The notes under the pieces: generated by a model
The model's input: only the letters and a program-made list of their open reading frames with translations
Databases searched by the model: none
Told to the model about the DNA's origin: nothing
Part shown: positions 11,788-22,094 of the stretch, piece after piece
Position numbering within the stretch: position 1 is the stretch's first letter
Layout: the number at the start of each line of letters is the position of its first letter
Origin: Manihot esculenta
Taxonomy: Eukaryota > Streptophyta > Magnoliopsida > Malpighiales > Euphorbiaceae
Direction: 5' to 3'
Assembly (NCBI RefSeq): GCF_001659605.2
Contig: NC_035165.2
Span: 12,768,445-12,832,444 of the forward strand
Length of the DNA stretch: 64,000 bases
Position numbers and translations under genes: made by a program

Positions 11788-12884
11788 AAGCCGGCTGGAA
11801 TGCTTAACCCGCTACCTATTCCAGAATGGAAATGGGAAAATATAGCTATGGACTTCGTAGTGGGGTTACCGGCGGCGTCCAACAGAGTGGACTCCATATG
11901 GGTGATTGTGGACAGACTCACCAAATCTGCTCACTTCATTCCTGTCAGGAGTGGCTACTCTGTGGACAAGTTGGCGCAGGTATATGTGGACGAGATCGTC
12001 AGGCTGCATGGGGTTCCGTTTTGATAGTGTCAGATAGAGGGCCCCAGTTCACCTCCAGATTTTGGCGGAGTCTGCAGAACGCCATGGGTACTAGGTTGGA
12101 TTTCAGTACTGCCTTCCACCCCCAGACTGATGGACAGTCAGAAAGGACCATCCAGACTATCGAAGATATGCTCAGAATGTGCGTGCTGGACTTTGGCGGT
12201 TCTTGGAGGCAGCATCTACCTTTGGTGGAGTTTGCCTACAACAACAGCCATCATGCTAGCATCGGGATGGCTCCATATGAAGCTTTGTACGGAAGGAAGT
12301 GCAGATCACCTGTTTGCTGGGAGGAAGTTGGAGAAAAGGCCTTGGCAGGGCCTGAGTTAGTAGAGATCACCAGCAGGGTGGTACCTATAATCAGAGAGAG
12401 AATCAAGACTGCTGCCAGCAGACAGAAGAGCTATGCAGACATCCGCAGAAGACAGTTAGAGTTTCAGGAGGGGGACCTGGTATTGCTCAAGGTGTCTCCA
12501 ATGAAAGGAGTGGTTCGCTTTGGGAAGAAAGGTAAACTAGCCCCACGATACATCGGACCCTTCGAAATCTTGCAAAAGATTGGGAATGTGTCGTACAAGC
12601 TGGATTTACCTGCTTCAATGGAAAGAATCCATCCGGTTTTCCATGTTTCAATGTTGAGGAAGTTTGTGTCAGATCCGAGCAAGGTTCTTAGTGAGCCTGA
12701 TGTGGAGGTCCAAGAGGATCTCACCTATGTTGAACAGCCAATACGGATCCTAGACACCCAGATCAGAAAGTTAAGAAACAAGGAAATCCCGATGGTGAAA
12801 GTCCTGTGGAACCACCACAACTTGGAAGAGTGCACTTGGGAGACACGGGAGTCTATGCTCCAGCAGTACCCTTATCTCTTTTAA
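11788..12884 (+). pseudogene. Element A integrase core and chromodomain, frameshifted
   Basis: Integrase first continues in the pol frame to about 12,020 (first catalytic Asp in the AMDFVVGLP segment). One base is missing near 12,015-12,022 compared with composite C, and the rest continues in another frame to a stop at 12,882. The second part has SDRGPQFTS (second Asp), the glutamate-bearing QSERTIQT stretch, a GPY/F-like region ([10 protein letters not shown]), and a chromodomain at about 12,700-12,870 with [14 protein letters not shown]. In chromoviruses the chromodomain directs integration into particular chromatin. The shift and the preceding stop make this copy inactive. Confidence 0.9.
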
Positions 12885-12980
12885 GGTTAGATCTCTATGT
12901 GTTTATGTGCTATGTATGTATGTTATGTTTTATGCCATGCTATGTGTACTAGTTGAGGTACATTCGGGGACGAATGTTCT

Positions 12981-12994
12981 TAAGGGGGGGAGAA
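12981..12994 (+). promoter_or_regulatory. Element A polypurine tract
   Basis: TAAGGGGGGGAGAA lies immediately before the TGTAAT start of the 3' LTR. It is the plus-strand primer of reverse transcription. Equivalent C-rich tracts flank the LTRs of the minus-strand elements. Confidence 0.93.
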
Positions 12995-15304
12995 TGTAAT
13001 ACCCGGCTAGACTCCGGTATCGGAATTTCTACCGTCCGGTGGAATCTCGAATGTCGGAAGCCTCTAGTAGGGTAGAAACATGTTTTCATAAAATGTTTTA
13101 AGGTATTTCATGGTTTTAAGTATGAAAATTAAATGAGTTTTTGCATGAAAAATCTTTGGAGGAAAACCCAGGTTCGGCCGCCGAAAGTCAAGTTCGGCTG
13201 CCGAACATGCATGCGTTTTGGAGGCACGTTAGGCCCCCGAAAGAATGAGTGAGGGAAGTTCAGGTTCGGCCGCCGAAACCCAAGTTCGGCAGCCGAACAT
13301 GGCATGCATGCGGAAGCACTTTCGGCCCCCGAACGTGGCCTGGCCAGCCACCTATAAAAGGGTCACTTAGTCGAAATGGGCGAGCTTTCTCCCATTTTCG
13401 GCCATAGCTAGCTTCCGACCTCCCTCTTCCCAGATCTTGTGTTCTTTCTCCAAATCTCCTCCTTTTTTATTGAGTTTTCACCTCTCATTGCAAGTTTTGA
13501 GCATTTAAGACATGTTTTGGAGCTTTGGGAACTCAGGAGCTCATTTGCTTGGATCTCCGAGTTTAGGTCGTCTCTCTCTCGATCTTCAAGAGGTAAGAGC
13601 CGATCTTAAGCTCATTATATGTTTTAAATAAGTTTTATGCTAGATCTATGGGGTAGAAATGCATGTGTAGGTTTTTAGTGAGTTATGGATGATTTTTGAG
13701 TTTATGCAAATGTGGCTTGCAAATGCTTGTGTATGTGTGTTGTAGTTGGGGTTTAAGGTAGTTTGAGACCCCTAGGAGCTTGTATGCATGTTTTGGTTGA
13801 GTTATATGCATGTTGGAAGAGTTAGGAGGCAAATGTGCACAAAGGAGCCAAGTTTCTGCCCTTTGGCAGAAACCAGGTTCGGCAGCCGAAGGAGCTTTCG
13901 GCCGCCCAACATGGCTGGGGAGGCAGGCCTTTCGGCTGCCGAAGTTGCCCCCGAAAAGAGACTTTCGTCTCTGTCTGGGACTTTCGGCTCCCGAAGGTGC
14001 CGCCGAACATGCATGAGTTTCGCCTCTGTCTGGGAGTTTCGGCCGCCGAAGGTGCCGCCGAACCTGCCTGACTTTCGGCTCTGGAGGGACTTTCGGCCGC
14101 CGAACCTGTCGCCGAAAGTGCCCTGTCCAGCCATTTCTTGCATGTTTTTATGTAGTTGTTTCATGATGTTTTAGGGGGTTTTGGGGAGTATATTAGAGTT
14201 ATGTTTATGTATGTTTGGTCCCTCATTGGAGTCCACCTGTGTAGGTTCGGACCCGAGGAACCGAGGACCCCAGCAGTGAGCCAGCTGCTACAGAGTTTGT
14301 CAGAGCTAGCCAGAGGTGAGTGGAATAAACCTTAAGTTTTAAATTAAATGAAATATGAATTTTGAGCATGATCCATGCATCATGAATGCCATGAGATATA
14401 GTAGGTTGTTTGCATTAGTATTCACGAATATGTTGCATTGCATTTATGATGTTGATGTGGATTGGTTATTGGATGATCCTTTAGTCCTCATATGACATGA
14501 TGATGTTACGGCATGATATGGTATGGAAGTCCAGGTTGTACCCATTCTACGTCCCTGGCACGATGTAAGAGAAAGTCCAGGTTGTACCCATTCTACGTCC
14601 CTGGCACAGTTGGACTGTATGATATGTTATGTTAAGGGAAAGACCGGTTGTACCCATTCTACGTCCCGGCACAGTTGGACTATGTAGAGGACTAATGGTG
14701 ACAATACCATCCGAGATGTGATTTGTTGTGATGTGTTGCATTTCATAAAAGCATGAAATTTTAATATATGATTTCACTATTCTGCTCACTGGGCTTTGTA
14801 GCTCACCCCTCTCCCCTAACCCCAGATGTGCAGGTACAGGGTAGACCAGGAGGTTAGCCAGAGTTTTGAAGTATGTCTATGTAATAGTTAGATTGTGGAC
14901 ATGACATTTGTACTAATGTAATGTAAGAGATTCAGTATGTTATGTAATGAGGTATATTGAGGTTATAGATGTGCTTGACCCTATGAGTATTGTAATCCCT
15001 TGTTGATGCATGATCTTAGATATTTGATGATTCAGATGTTAGCCAACTCAACACATGTATATCGCCCATTGGGGCATTTATGAGATCCCACAGAGGGGTC
15101 AAGTTTATGTTTATGTTTTAGTGCATGCACAGGTTGAGTTTGGTGTATGATGAAAAGGAAAGTTTTATTTTTATGTATGATTGTTGATCATGTATGGGAT
15201 TGAACAGGTTTACAGGTTATATGTCAGGCTTGCTACGGTTCCCGGCGGCCTTATGCCGATCTGGATCCTAGCGTCGGTAGCGGTCCGATTTTCGGGTCGT
15301 TACA
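12995..15304 (+). mobile_element. Element A, 3' LTR
   Basis: This is a complete 2,310-bp LTR from TGTAATACCCGG to CGGGTCGTTACA. A palindrome cluster (TTCGGCNGCCGAA and near copies) lies at 13,173-13,333 just upstream of a TATA box (TATAAAAG, 13,353-13,360). A second cluster lies downstream at 13,878-14,122. Three near copies of GTTGTACCCATTCTACGTCC lie at about 14,534-14,675. Splice-donor-like AG|GTAAGA and AG|GTGAGT occur at 13,592 and 14,315. The LTR ends abruptly in the reversed protease of element B, so element A inserted into element B. Confidence 0.95.
13353..13360 (+). promoter_or_regulatory. TATA box of element A LTR promoter
   Basis: TATAAAAG lies about 360 bases into the LTR, preceded by the CTGGCCAGCCACC block found before the TATA box of all LTRs of this subfamily. 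Transcription would be expected to start about 25-35 bases downstream, which makes the first palindrome cluster part of U3. Confidence 0.8.
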
Positions 15305-15871
15305 CCTCCTGTCTCCTCTGAAGACACACTCTGACCCATCCTGATCCTTGAGACTGACTACCTTGTCTCTGCAGTTCAAGGTAGCTCCATGTGTAGATAG
15401 CCAATCCATCCCTAGAATGACATCGAAATCCGTCAAATCTAGAACCACAAGGTCAGCTGGAAGGCATCTACCCTCAATGAACACTAGACTAAAACGACAG
15501 ACTGACTCTGTCAATGATGGGTCACATTTGGGTCCACTGACCCAGAGAGGACACTCTAACTCAGAGACTATCAGACCCAATGTCTCCACGGCTCTCGAAG
15601 CAATAAAGGAATGAGAAGCACCGGGGTCCATCAAAGCGTACACATCAGAACAACCAATGATGAGGTTACCTGACACCACTGTATTCGACGTGTTTGCCTC
15701 CTCCTGTGTCACAGTGAAGATCCGTGCTGGGGCTACCGAACCTTCACCTCGGGAACCTGCTGCTGAAGAAGAGGTTGATCCTCTGCCTCTGCCTCTGCCA
15801 CTGCTCTGAGTCATGGCTGGAGCTGCTGGCTGAGCCACACTAACTGAGGTCATCTGCTGGCTGAGCCACAC
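15305..15871 (-). pseudogene. Element B protease and gag tail, truncated by element A
   Basis: The minus-strand open frame covers the Arg/Gly-rich gag tail and the aspartic protease ([24 protein letters not shown]). It is related to but distinct from those of elements A and C. It breaks off where the LTR of A begins; the last residues of the apparent ORF come from that LTR. At 15,823-15,883 a 31-bp segment is tandemly duplicated, marking the edge of a deletion that removed the gag zinc knuckles. Confidence 0.88.
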
Positions 15872-16578
15872 TAACTGAGGTCAATGGCTCTACTATCATC
15901 AGCTCCTAACTCATCGGTTATCATCTTAACCGATTTGAGGTACTCAAATGGATCATCTCCCGTGTTGAATTTGGGAGCATCCAACTTCAGATACTCTGTC
16001 ATTTTCACTTTACTTCCCCCAGATGAGCTAGGTTGAGGTGCTTGGACAACAGGGGATACTGGTTTTGGTGGTGGAGGAGGAGGTGCTGTAGCTCTTGGAT
16101 CAGGGTGTGCTGTACTTGGATGGAAAGGTGAGGGTGGATACATGGGATATGGTGGCTAAAAAGGAGGATATGGCATATAAGGCATGTAGGTAGGATATGG
16201 GGTAAAGCTAGAGTAATCCGACATACCCCCCATCGGATACCCCGGGCCCTGTGGAAAGGGTGGATAGTGGGGTGGATAACCAAACCCCGAGGCCTGAGCG
16301 CCTCCTTGAGACTCTCCCATACCCTCTTCAAACCTGTCCATACCCATGTTTTCCTCTCTTCGCTGATCAACATCCATAGCCTCCCTCACTTCATCTGACC
16401 TCCCTCCTCTATTTGTTCCTCTTCTGCTCTCCTCAAAAGACCTTCTAGGGTCCCTTGACGTACCCTCCCTGCTTGATCTCTGAGACATCGCCCTTGGCAA
16501 CGCAAGAGGATGAGCATCTGAACCCTCACTCACTAGTGGGACTCCAGTCAATCGTGCAGATCGACGAGTTCCTCGCAT
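15872..16578 (-). pseudogene. gag: Element B gag, N-terminal half, with stop and capsid deletion
   Basis: It starts at the MRGTRRSARL ATG (16,578). The basic and Pro/Tyr-rich N-terminal part runs to a TAG at 16,156-16,158. It then continues in frame through the KVKMTEYLKLDAP segment to the first part of the capsid domain (DDSRAI). There it joins directly to sequence from behind the zinc knuckles, so the capsid C-terminal half and both knuckles are deleted. Confidence 0.85.
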
Positions 16579-16824
16579 CTTAACTTTCTCTGGAAAACAC
16601 ATAACACAACACATTAGTATCATATGGTCCGTGTGGAAACACATGAACCCTCAAGCATACATCACATATCAACAATGCACATGCATAAATCATGACATTT
16701 TCACAGCATCAGATAGACAGGACGCTACATCCTATCCTAGTGGACATGATTTCCTATTGTGCTTGACCTACTATAACCTCTATGAGCCCGACACTCTCTC
16801 TAGATCCAACCATATGAACCTAGA

Positions 16825-16836
16825 GCTCTGATACCA
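16825..16836 (-). promoter_or_regulatory. Element B primer-binding site
   Basis: The minus strand reads TGGTATCAGAGC just inside the LTR that starts TGTAACGATCC at 16,841. This fixes element B's orientation. Confidence 0.85.
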
Positions 16837-16840
16837 ATCT

Positions 16841-19800
16841 GTAACGATCCGGAAATCGAACCGCTACCGGCGCTAGGATCCAGATCGACATAAGGTCGCC
16901 GAGACCCGTAGCAAGCCTGCTATACTCTCTATGTACCTGTAAAATCCCATACATGATCATGCATTTTCTGTAAAAACATAAACCTTTGCTCTGTACCAAG
17001 GCTCAACCTGTGCATGCACTATCTCTGTACTACAGAACTCCTTACTAGAGCTTTCATCATTGCTCTAGACGGGTTAAAACTCTTAATATGTTAAGCCTGG
17101 TTTTCATACTCATAAAAGCACATTTACACAAACAGACCATGTATACAAAAAGGGATGTACAAAACATATGGGTTGTAATACCCGGCTAGACTCCGGTATC
17201 GGAATTCCTACCGTCCAGTGGAATCTCGGATGTCGGAGACCTCTAGAAGGGTAAAACCATGTTTTCATGAAATGTTTTAATGTTTTTGATGATTTTAAGT
17301 AAAGAGAAAATGAGTTTTTGAATAAAAACAACCTTGGAGGAAAGCTCAGGTTCGGCCGCCGAACATGCATGCATTTCGGGTGAGCCTTAGGCCCCCGAAG
17401 GCATAAGTGAGAAAAGCCCAGGTTCGGCCGCCGAACCTCAAGTTCGGCCGCCGAACAGGGCATGCATGCGGAGGCACGTTCGGCTCCCGAATGTGACCTG
17501 GCCAGCCACTATAAAAGAGCCCCTTAGCCTAAATGGACGAGCTTTCTCCCCATTTTCGGCCAAGGTGAGCCCTTCCGCCATTCCTCACCATCCTTGAGTT
17601 CTTTCCTCCAAATCTCTCACGATTTTCACTAGTTTTCATCTTATTTCGAAGATTTTCAAGTTTTGAGCAAGTTTTGGAGCTTTGAGGTTCAAGAACTCAA
17701 ATCTCTCCCATCTCCGAGTTTAGGTCGTCTCTCTCTCGATCTTCAAGAGGTAAGAGCCGATCTTAAGCTCATTGCATGTTTTAAGTAAGTTTTGTGTAAG
17801 ATCTATGGGGTAGAATGCATGTGTAGGGTTTTATGAGTTTGTGGGTTTATGTTGGTTTATGGATAATGTATGTTGAGTTTGTGTTGTTTGATGTGTTGTA
17901 GATGGGGTTTGTGATAGTTTGAAGCCCCTAGGAGCTTGTATGCTTGAGTATGTGTATTGTAGAATAGGATTATGCATGTTTATAAGGTTTGGGAGGCATT
18001 GGAGGTAAGAGGAGCCAAGTTTCTGCCCTTTGGCAGAAACCAGGTTCGGCAGCCGAAGGAACTTTCGGCCGCCGAACATGGCTGGGGAGGCAGGCCTTTC
18101 GGCTGCTAAGTTGCCCCCGAAAAGAGACTTTCGTCTCTGTCTGGGACTTTCGGCCGCCGAAGGTGCCGCCGAACCTGCCCTGTTCTGCCTTCCTTTGTAT
18201 GTTTTTGTATGATTGTTTTGAGGTGTTTTAGGGGGTTTTTGGGGGATGTTTTTAGAGTTATGTTCTAGTTGTTTGGTCCCTCATTTGAGTCCACCTGTGT
18301 AGGTTCGGACCCGAGGAACCGAGGACCCCAGCAGTGAGTTCAGCTGCTTCTGAGTCAGTAGAGCTTCAGCCAGAGGTGAGTAGAATAAACCTTTATGTTT
18401 TAAAGTAAATGAATTATACAGTTGAGCATGTTCATGCATCATGAATGCCATGTGATGAAATAGGTTGTTTGCATTAAAATTCACGAATATGTTGCATTGC
18501 ACTTATGATGTTGATGTGGATTGGCTATTGGATGATCCTTTAGTCCTCATATGATATGATGATGTTATGGCATGATACGGTATGGAAGTTCAGGTTGTAC
18601 CCATTCTACGTCCCTAGCACTATGTAAGAGAAAGTCCAGGTTGTACCCATTCTACGTCCCTGGCACATTGGTATGTTATGATATGTTATGTTAAGAGAAA
18701 GACCGGTTGTACCCATTCTACGTCCCGACACTTTGGAATGTAGAGGACTATTGGTGACAATACCATCCGAGATGTGATTTGTTGTGATGTGTTGCATTAC
18801 ATGATGGCATGAGATTTTAAATGTTGTTTTCTATTATTCTGCTCACTGGGCTCTAGTAGCTCACCCCTTTTCCCTAATCCCCCAGGATTGTAGGTACGGG
18901 CTAGACAGAGAAGTCAAGAAGAGTAAAGTCGTGTATTTGTAATAGATAGAAAGTGGACATGATAAATTGTATAATGATGTAAAGTTGAATAGTCATGTTA
19001 TGTATATTGATATTGAGGATTAGAGGTTGTGCTTGACCCTATGGATGTTGTTATCCCTTTTAAATACATGATCTTAGATGTTTTATGATATAGATGTTAG
19101 CCAACTCAACACATGTATATCGCCCATTGGGGCATTGATGAGATCCCACAGAGGGGTCAAGTTTATGATTATGACTATGTTCAGTGCATGCACAGGTTGA
19201 GTTTGGTGTATGAAAGAATGTATGAAAGAAAAGTTTTAAATTTTTATGTATGATTATTGATCATGTATGGGATTAAACAGGTTTACAGGTTTCATGTCAG
19301 GCTTGCTACGGGTCCCGGCGGCCTTAAGCCGATCTGGATCCTAGCGCCGGTAGCGGTCCGATTTTCGGGTCGTTACATGGGTCAAGCACACTACTGTACT
19401 CTATACAATACTAAAACATCTCTTTACAATATTACATGTCCACACTATGCTATTACACAACTCTTTACTCTTCATGTACTCTGCTGAACTCCCCCTGTAC
19501 TCTGATCCTGCAAGACTGGGGTTAAGGGAGAGGGGTGAGCTATACTAGCCCAGTGAGTAGAACAATAAAAACATGTTATAAACATGCTCACATGGAATGC
19601 ATCACAGCACAAGTAATCACATACCGGACGGACTGAATCAAAAATCCCTCAGTGCCCGGCCCGCGAAGGAGCTCTTCAGGACTTTATTATACAATCAATA
19701 GTACAAAAGTACTATGTGCCCTGCCCTCTCGGGGATCCTCAGGACTTTACTGTGCCCGGCCCTCAATGGGGCTCCTCAGGACTTTACTGGGAGGGCTAAT

Positions 19801-21188
19801 GAAACAAACTCTATGTCCGTCCGCAAATACAAGAAATAATGCAATGCACATAATAGTGAATTCTAATGCAATCAATCTATTGCATAATCATGATGCATGA
19901 AACATGCTAAAAGCATTTGATTTCTCAATTAGGAAGCTTAAGTTTAGTTCCACTCACCTCTGGCTAACTCTGAACTGACTCTGAAAACTCTGAAGCAGCT
20001 AACACTGCTGATCTCTTCGGTTCCTCTGGTCCGTTCCTACATAGATGGACTCAAATGAGGGACCAAACTAACTCAAGAATATCTTTATAAAACTCCCCAA
20101 AAACTCCCCTAAAACATCCTAAAATAATCAAGGAAAACATGCAAAAGAAGGCTGGACAGGGCACTTTCGGCGGCAGGTTCGGCGGTCAAAAGTCCCTCCA
20201 GAGCCGAAACTCAGGCATTTTCGGCGGCACCTTCGGCTGCCGAAAGTCCTTTCCAGAGACGAAAGTCCCCAACCTTCGGCGGCACATTCGGCGGCTGAAA
20301 CCCCCTCCAGAGCCAAAAGTCCAAACTTTCAGGGGCGAGCTTAGGCAGCCGAAACCACCTCCTTAGCATGTTCGGCGGCCGAAACTGGGTTCTCCAGTAA
20401 GGCAGAACCCTGCTCTGCCTCATGCAACCAACCTCCCAACTTCCTCATACATGCAACCCACAACTCAACAGCAAGCATATACTCAAGTACATGCACAAAG
20501 GGGTCCAAAACTAACTTAAAAACCCCACCAAACATCACAACTCAACACATAAACATGCTTTCACCAACAATCAACTAAAAACCCTCCTTAACCTAATCAT
20601 GCATCTTTACCCATAAAACTCCATAAAATCCATGACAGAAGATAGGGATCTACACTTACCTTTGAAGATCGAGAGGATAGGTGATCCTAACGTGGAGATA
20701 TGGAGAAACTCACTCTCAAAGTCTCCAAGCTTCAAAACTTTGATTTTTAGCTCAAAAGCTTCAAACAACATGAAAACTTATCAAAACTTTGAAAGATTTG
20801 AAGAAAACATGAAGATCACCCAAGGAAGATCATGGTCTCACCTCTGTCCGTGGAAATGGAAAGAAAAATCTTATCCATTCACCAACCTATGGCCTTTTAT
20901 AGGTGGCTGGCCAGACCACCTTCGGCGGCTGGCCAGACCACCTTCGGCGGCCAAATGTGATTCCAAAGTCATGCATGTTCGGCGGCCGAACATCACTTTC
21001 GGCGGCCGAACCTAGCTTTTCTTCCTTGGTTCTTTTTTTTCAAAAACTCATTTTCTTTTACATGTAAGACATTAAAACATACTAAAACACTTGAGAAACA
21101 CATAATTCGTACCCTTCTAGAGGATTCCGACATCCTGGATTCCACCGGATTGTAGAATTCCGATGCCAGACTCTAGCCGGGTATTACA
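16841..21188 (-). mobile_element. Element B 5' LTR, interrupted by solo LTR S
   Basis: The two pieces are 16,841-17,173 and 19,383-21,188, together about 2,139 bp once S and one TSD copy are removed. The ends are TGTAACGATCC and GGGTATTACA. Palindrome clusters lie at about 20,160-20,390 and 20,930-21,015, and the TATA box on the minus strand is near 20,894-20,901. Three imperfect CCCGGCCC...CAGGACTTTA repeats lie at about 19,654-19,790, where elements A, C and S instead have the CTACGTCCC repeat. A 24-bp tandem duplication sits at about 20,905-20,950. Confidence 0.9.
17174..19377 (+). mobile_element. Solo LTR S inserted in the LTR of element B
   Basis: This is a complete 2,204-bp LTR (TGTAATACCCGG to CGGGTCGTTACA) with no internal region. 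It is flanked by the perfect 5-bp duplication TGGGT (17,169-17,173 and 19,378-19,382). The TATA box is at 17,510-17,517. It is the same LTR subfamily as A and C, with three CCCATTCTACGTCCC repeats at about 18,594-18,730. Solo LTRs with a TSD arise by recombination between the two LTRs of a full element. Confidence 0.96.
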
Positions 21189-22094
21189 GCACATATAGCC
21201 TATTGTACTTATCCCATATCACATGCCACCTTGGATTTGTATGAAACAATCTTCTCTTTATCTTATCAATGATCATTCCAGGTGAGAAGAGTCCTGAAAA
21301 TGATATTGATATTTATTTGCAACCTTTAGTTAAGGAATTAAAAAATTATGAGAAGATGTGAAAACCTATGATGCTTGTATTCAGAAAACTTTTATATTAC
21401 GGCTGCTTTAATGTAGACAATCAATGACTTTCCTACTTATACAAATTTATCTGGTTGGAGCACTAAAGGTGAGTTTACATGTCCTTGTTGTGCTGAGTTC
21501 ACTTGTTCAAAATGGTTATACAAAAGTCAAAAATATTGTTATATGGGTCATCATAGATGGTTGCCTGAGGACCATGTTTTTCGCAGTCAAAGCGAGTTCT
21601 TTGATGGTACTGAAGAGTTGCGGCCAACACCTATACGGGCTTCAGGTAATGATGTATTGAAACAGTTAAATGGTAAGAATTTTACATTAGTAAAACAATC
21701 CAAAGCTAAGTAGAAGAAGAGGAAGAAGTCTTCTAATATGCATATTCATAATGAAGAGGAAGATGAAGAATTGAATGAAAAAGTTTCAGTAAATCAAGAT
21801 AGACTCAAAGATCCAATGAAATAGTGGAAGAAGAATAGCATATTCTTTAATTTACCTTACTAGCAATACAATTTATTACCTCATAATCTTGATGTAATGC
21901 ATATAGAAAAAAATGCATGTGACAACCTTATTGGCACATTATTGAATCTTGATAGTAAATCTAAGGACAATTTAAAGTCACGTCTTGACTTGGAGATTTG
22001 GAAAATTAGAATTCAACTGCATGCTGAAATGACTGATAATGGTAGAAAGCAATTGTCTCCGGCATCTTTTACCATGATTAAAAAGGAGAAATAT
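21189..22094 (+). pseudogene. CACTA (En/Spm) transposase TNP2-like, 5' visible part
   Basis: Conceptual translation in shifting frames gives pieces typical of the plant CACTA transposase (Transposase_21 family). These are a PGEKSPENDIDIYLQPLVKEL segment, then TINDFPTYTNLSGWSTKG, CPCCAEFTCSKWLY, a YMGHHRWLP-like segment, and MHIEKNACDNLIGTLLN. Several frameshifts and stops interrupt it. It is cut on the left by element B and on the right by composite C, and continues at 39,635. Confidence 0.86.

Larger units (their letters stand above)
420..12994 (+). mobile_element. Element A internal region, Tekay/Del-like chromovirus (split by element N)
   Basis: This is the internal part of a plus-strand Ty3/Gypsy element, in the order leader, gag, protease, RT, RNase H, integrase, chromodomain, polypurine tract. 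Without element N and one target-site copy it is about 5,362 bases, close to the 5,358 and 5,353 of the two internals of composite C. The C-terminal chromodomain together with LTRs above 2 kb places it in the chromovirus branch, most like the Tekay/Del clade. That clade call rests on recognised family features, not on a computed tree. The copy cannot make a full polyprotein: it carries an insertion in gag, two nonsense codons and one frameshift. Confidence 0.93.
15305..21188 (-). mobile_element. Element B: minus-strand Gypsy element, partial (5' LTR, leader, gag, protease)
   Basis: Element B is truncated on its pol side where element A inserted (15,304/15,305); the rest should lie left of the window. 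On the minus strand it reads 5' LTR (21,188 to 16,841, split by solo LTR S), PBS, gag and protease. Its right boundary abuts CACTA transposase sequence at 21,189. The missing other end prevents a TSD check; the flanking bases are GCACA. It is diverged from A and C and closest to N in its LTR repeat pattern. Confidence 0.9.

Noticed and set aside
13173..14122. Regularly spaced palindromic repeats that could suggest a CRISPR-like array
   Set aside because: Spacing is irregular, spacers are not unique, the repeats are degenerate, and they lie in a plant LTR. They are LTR motifs.
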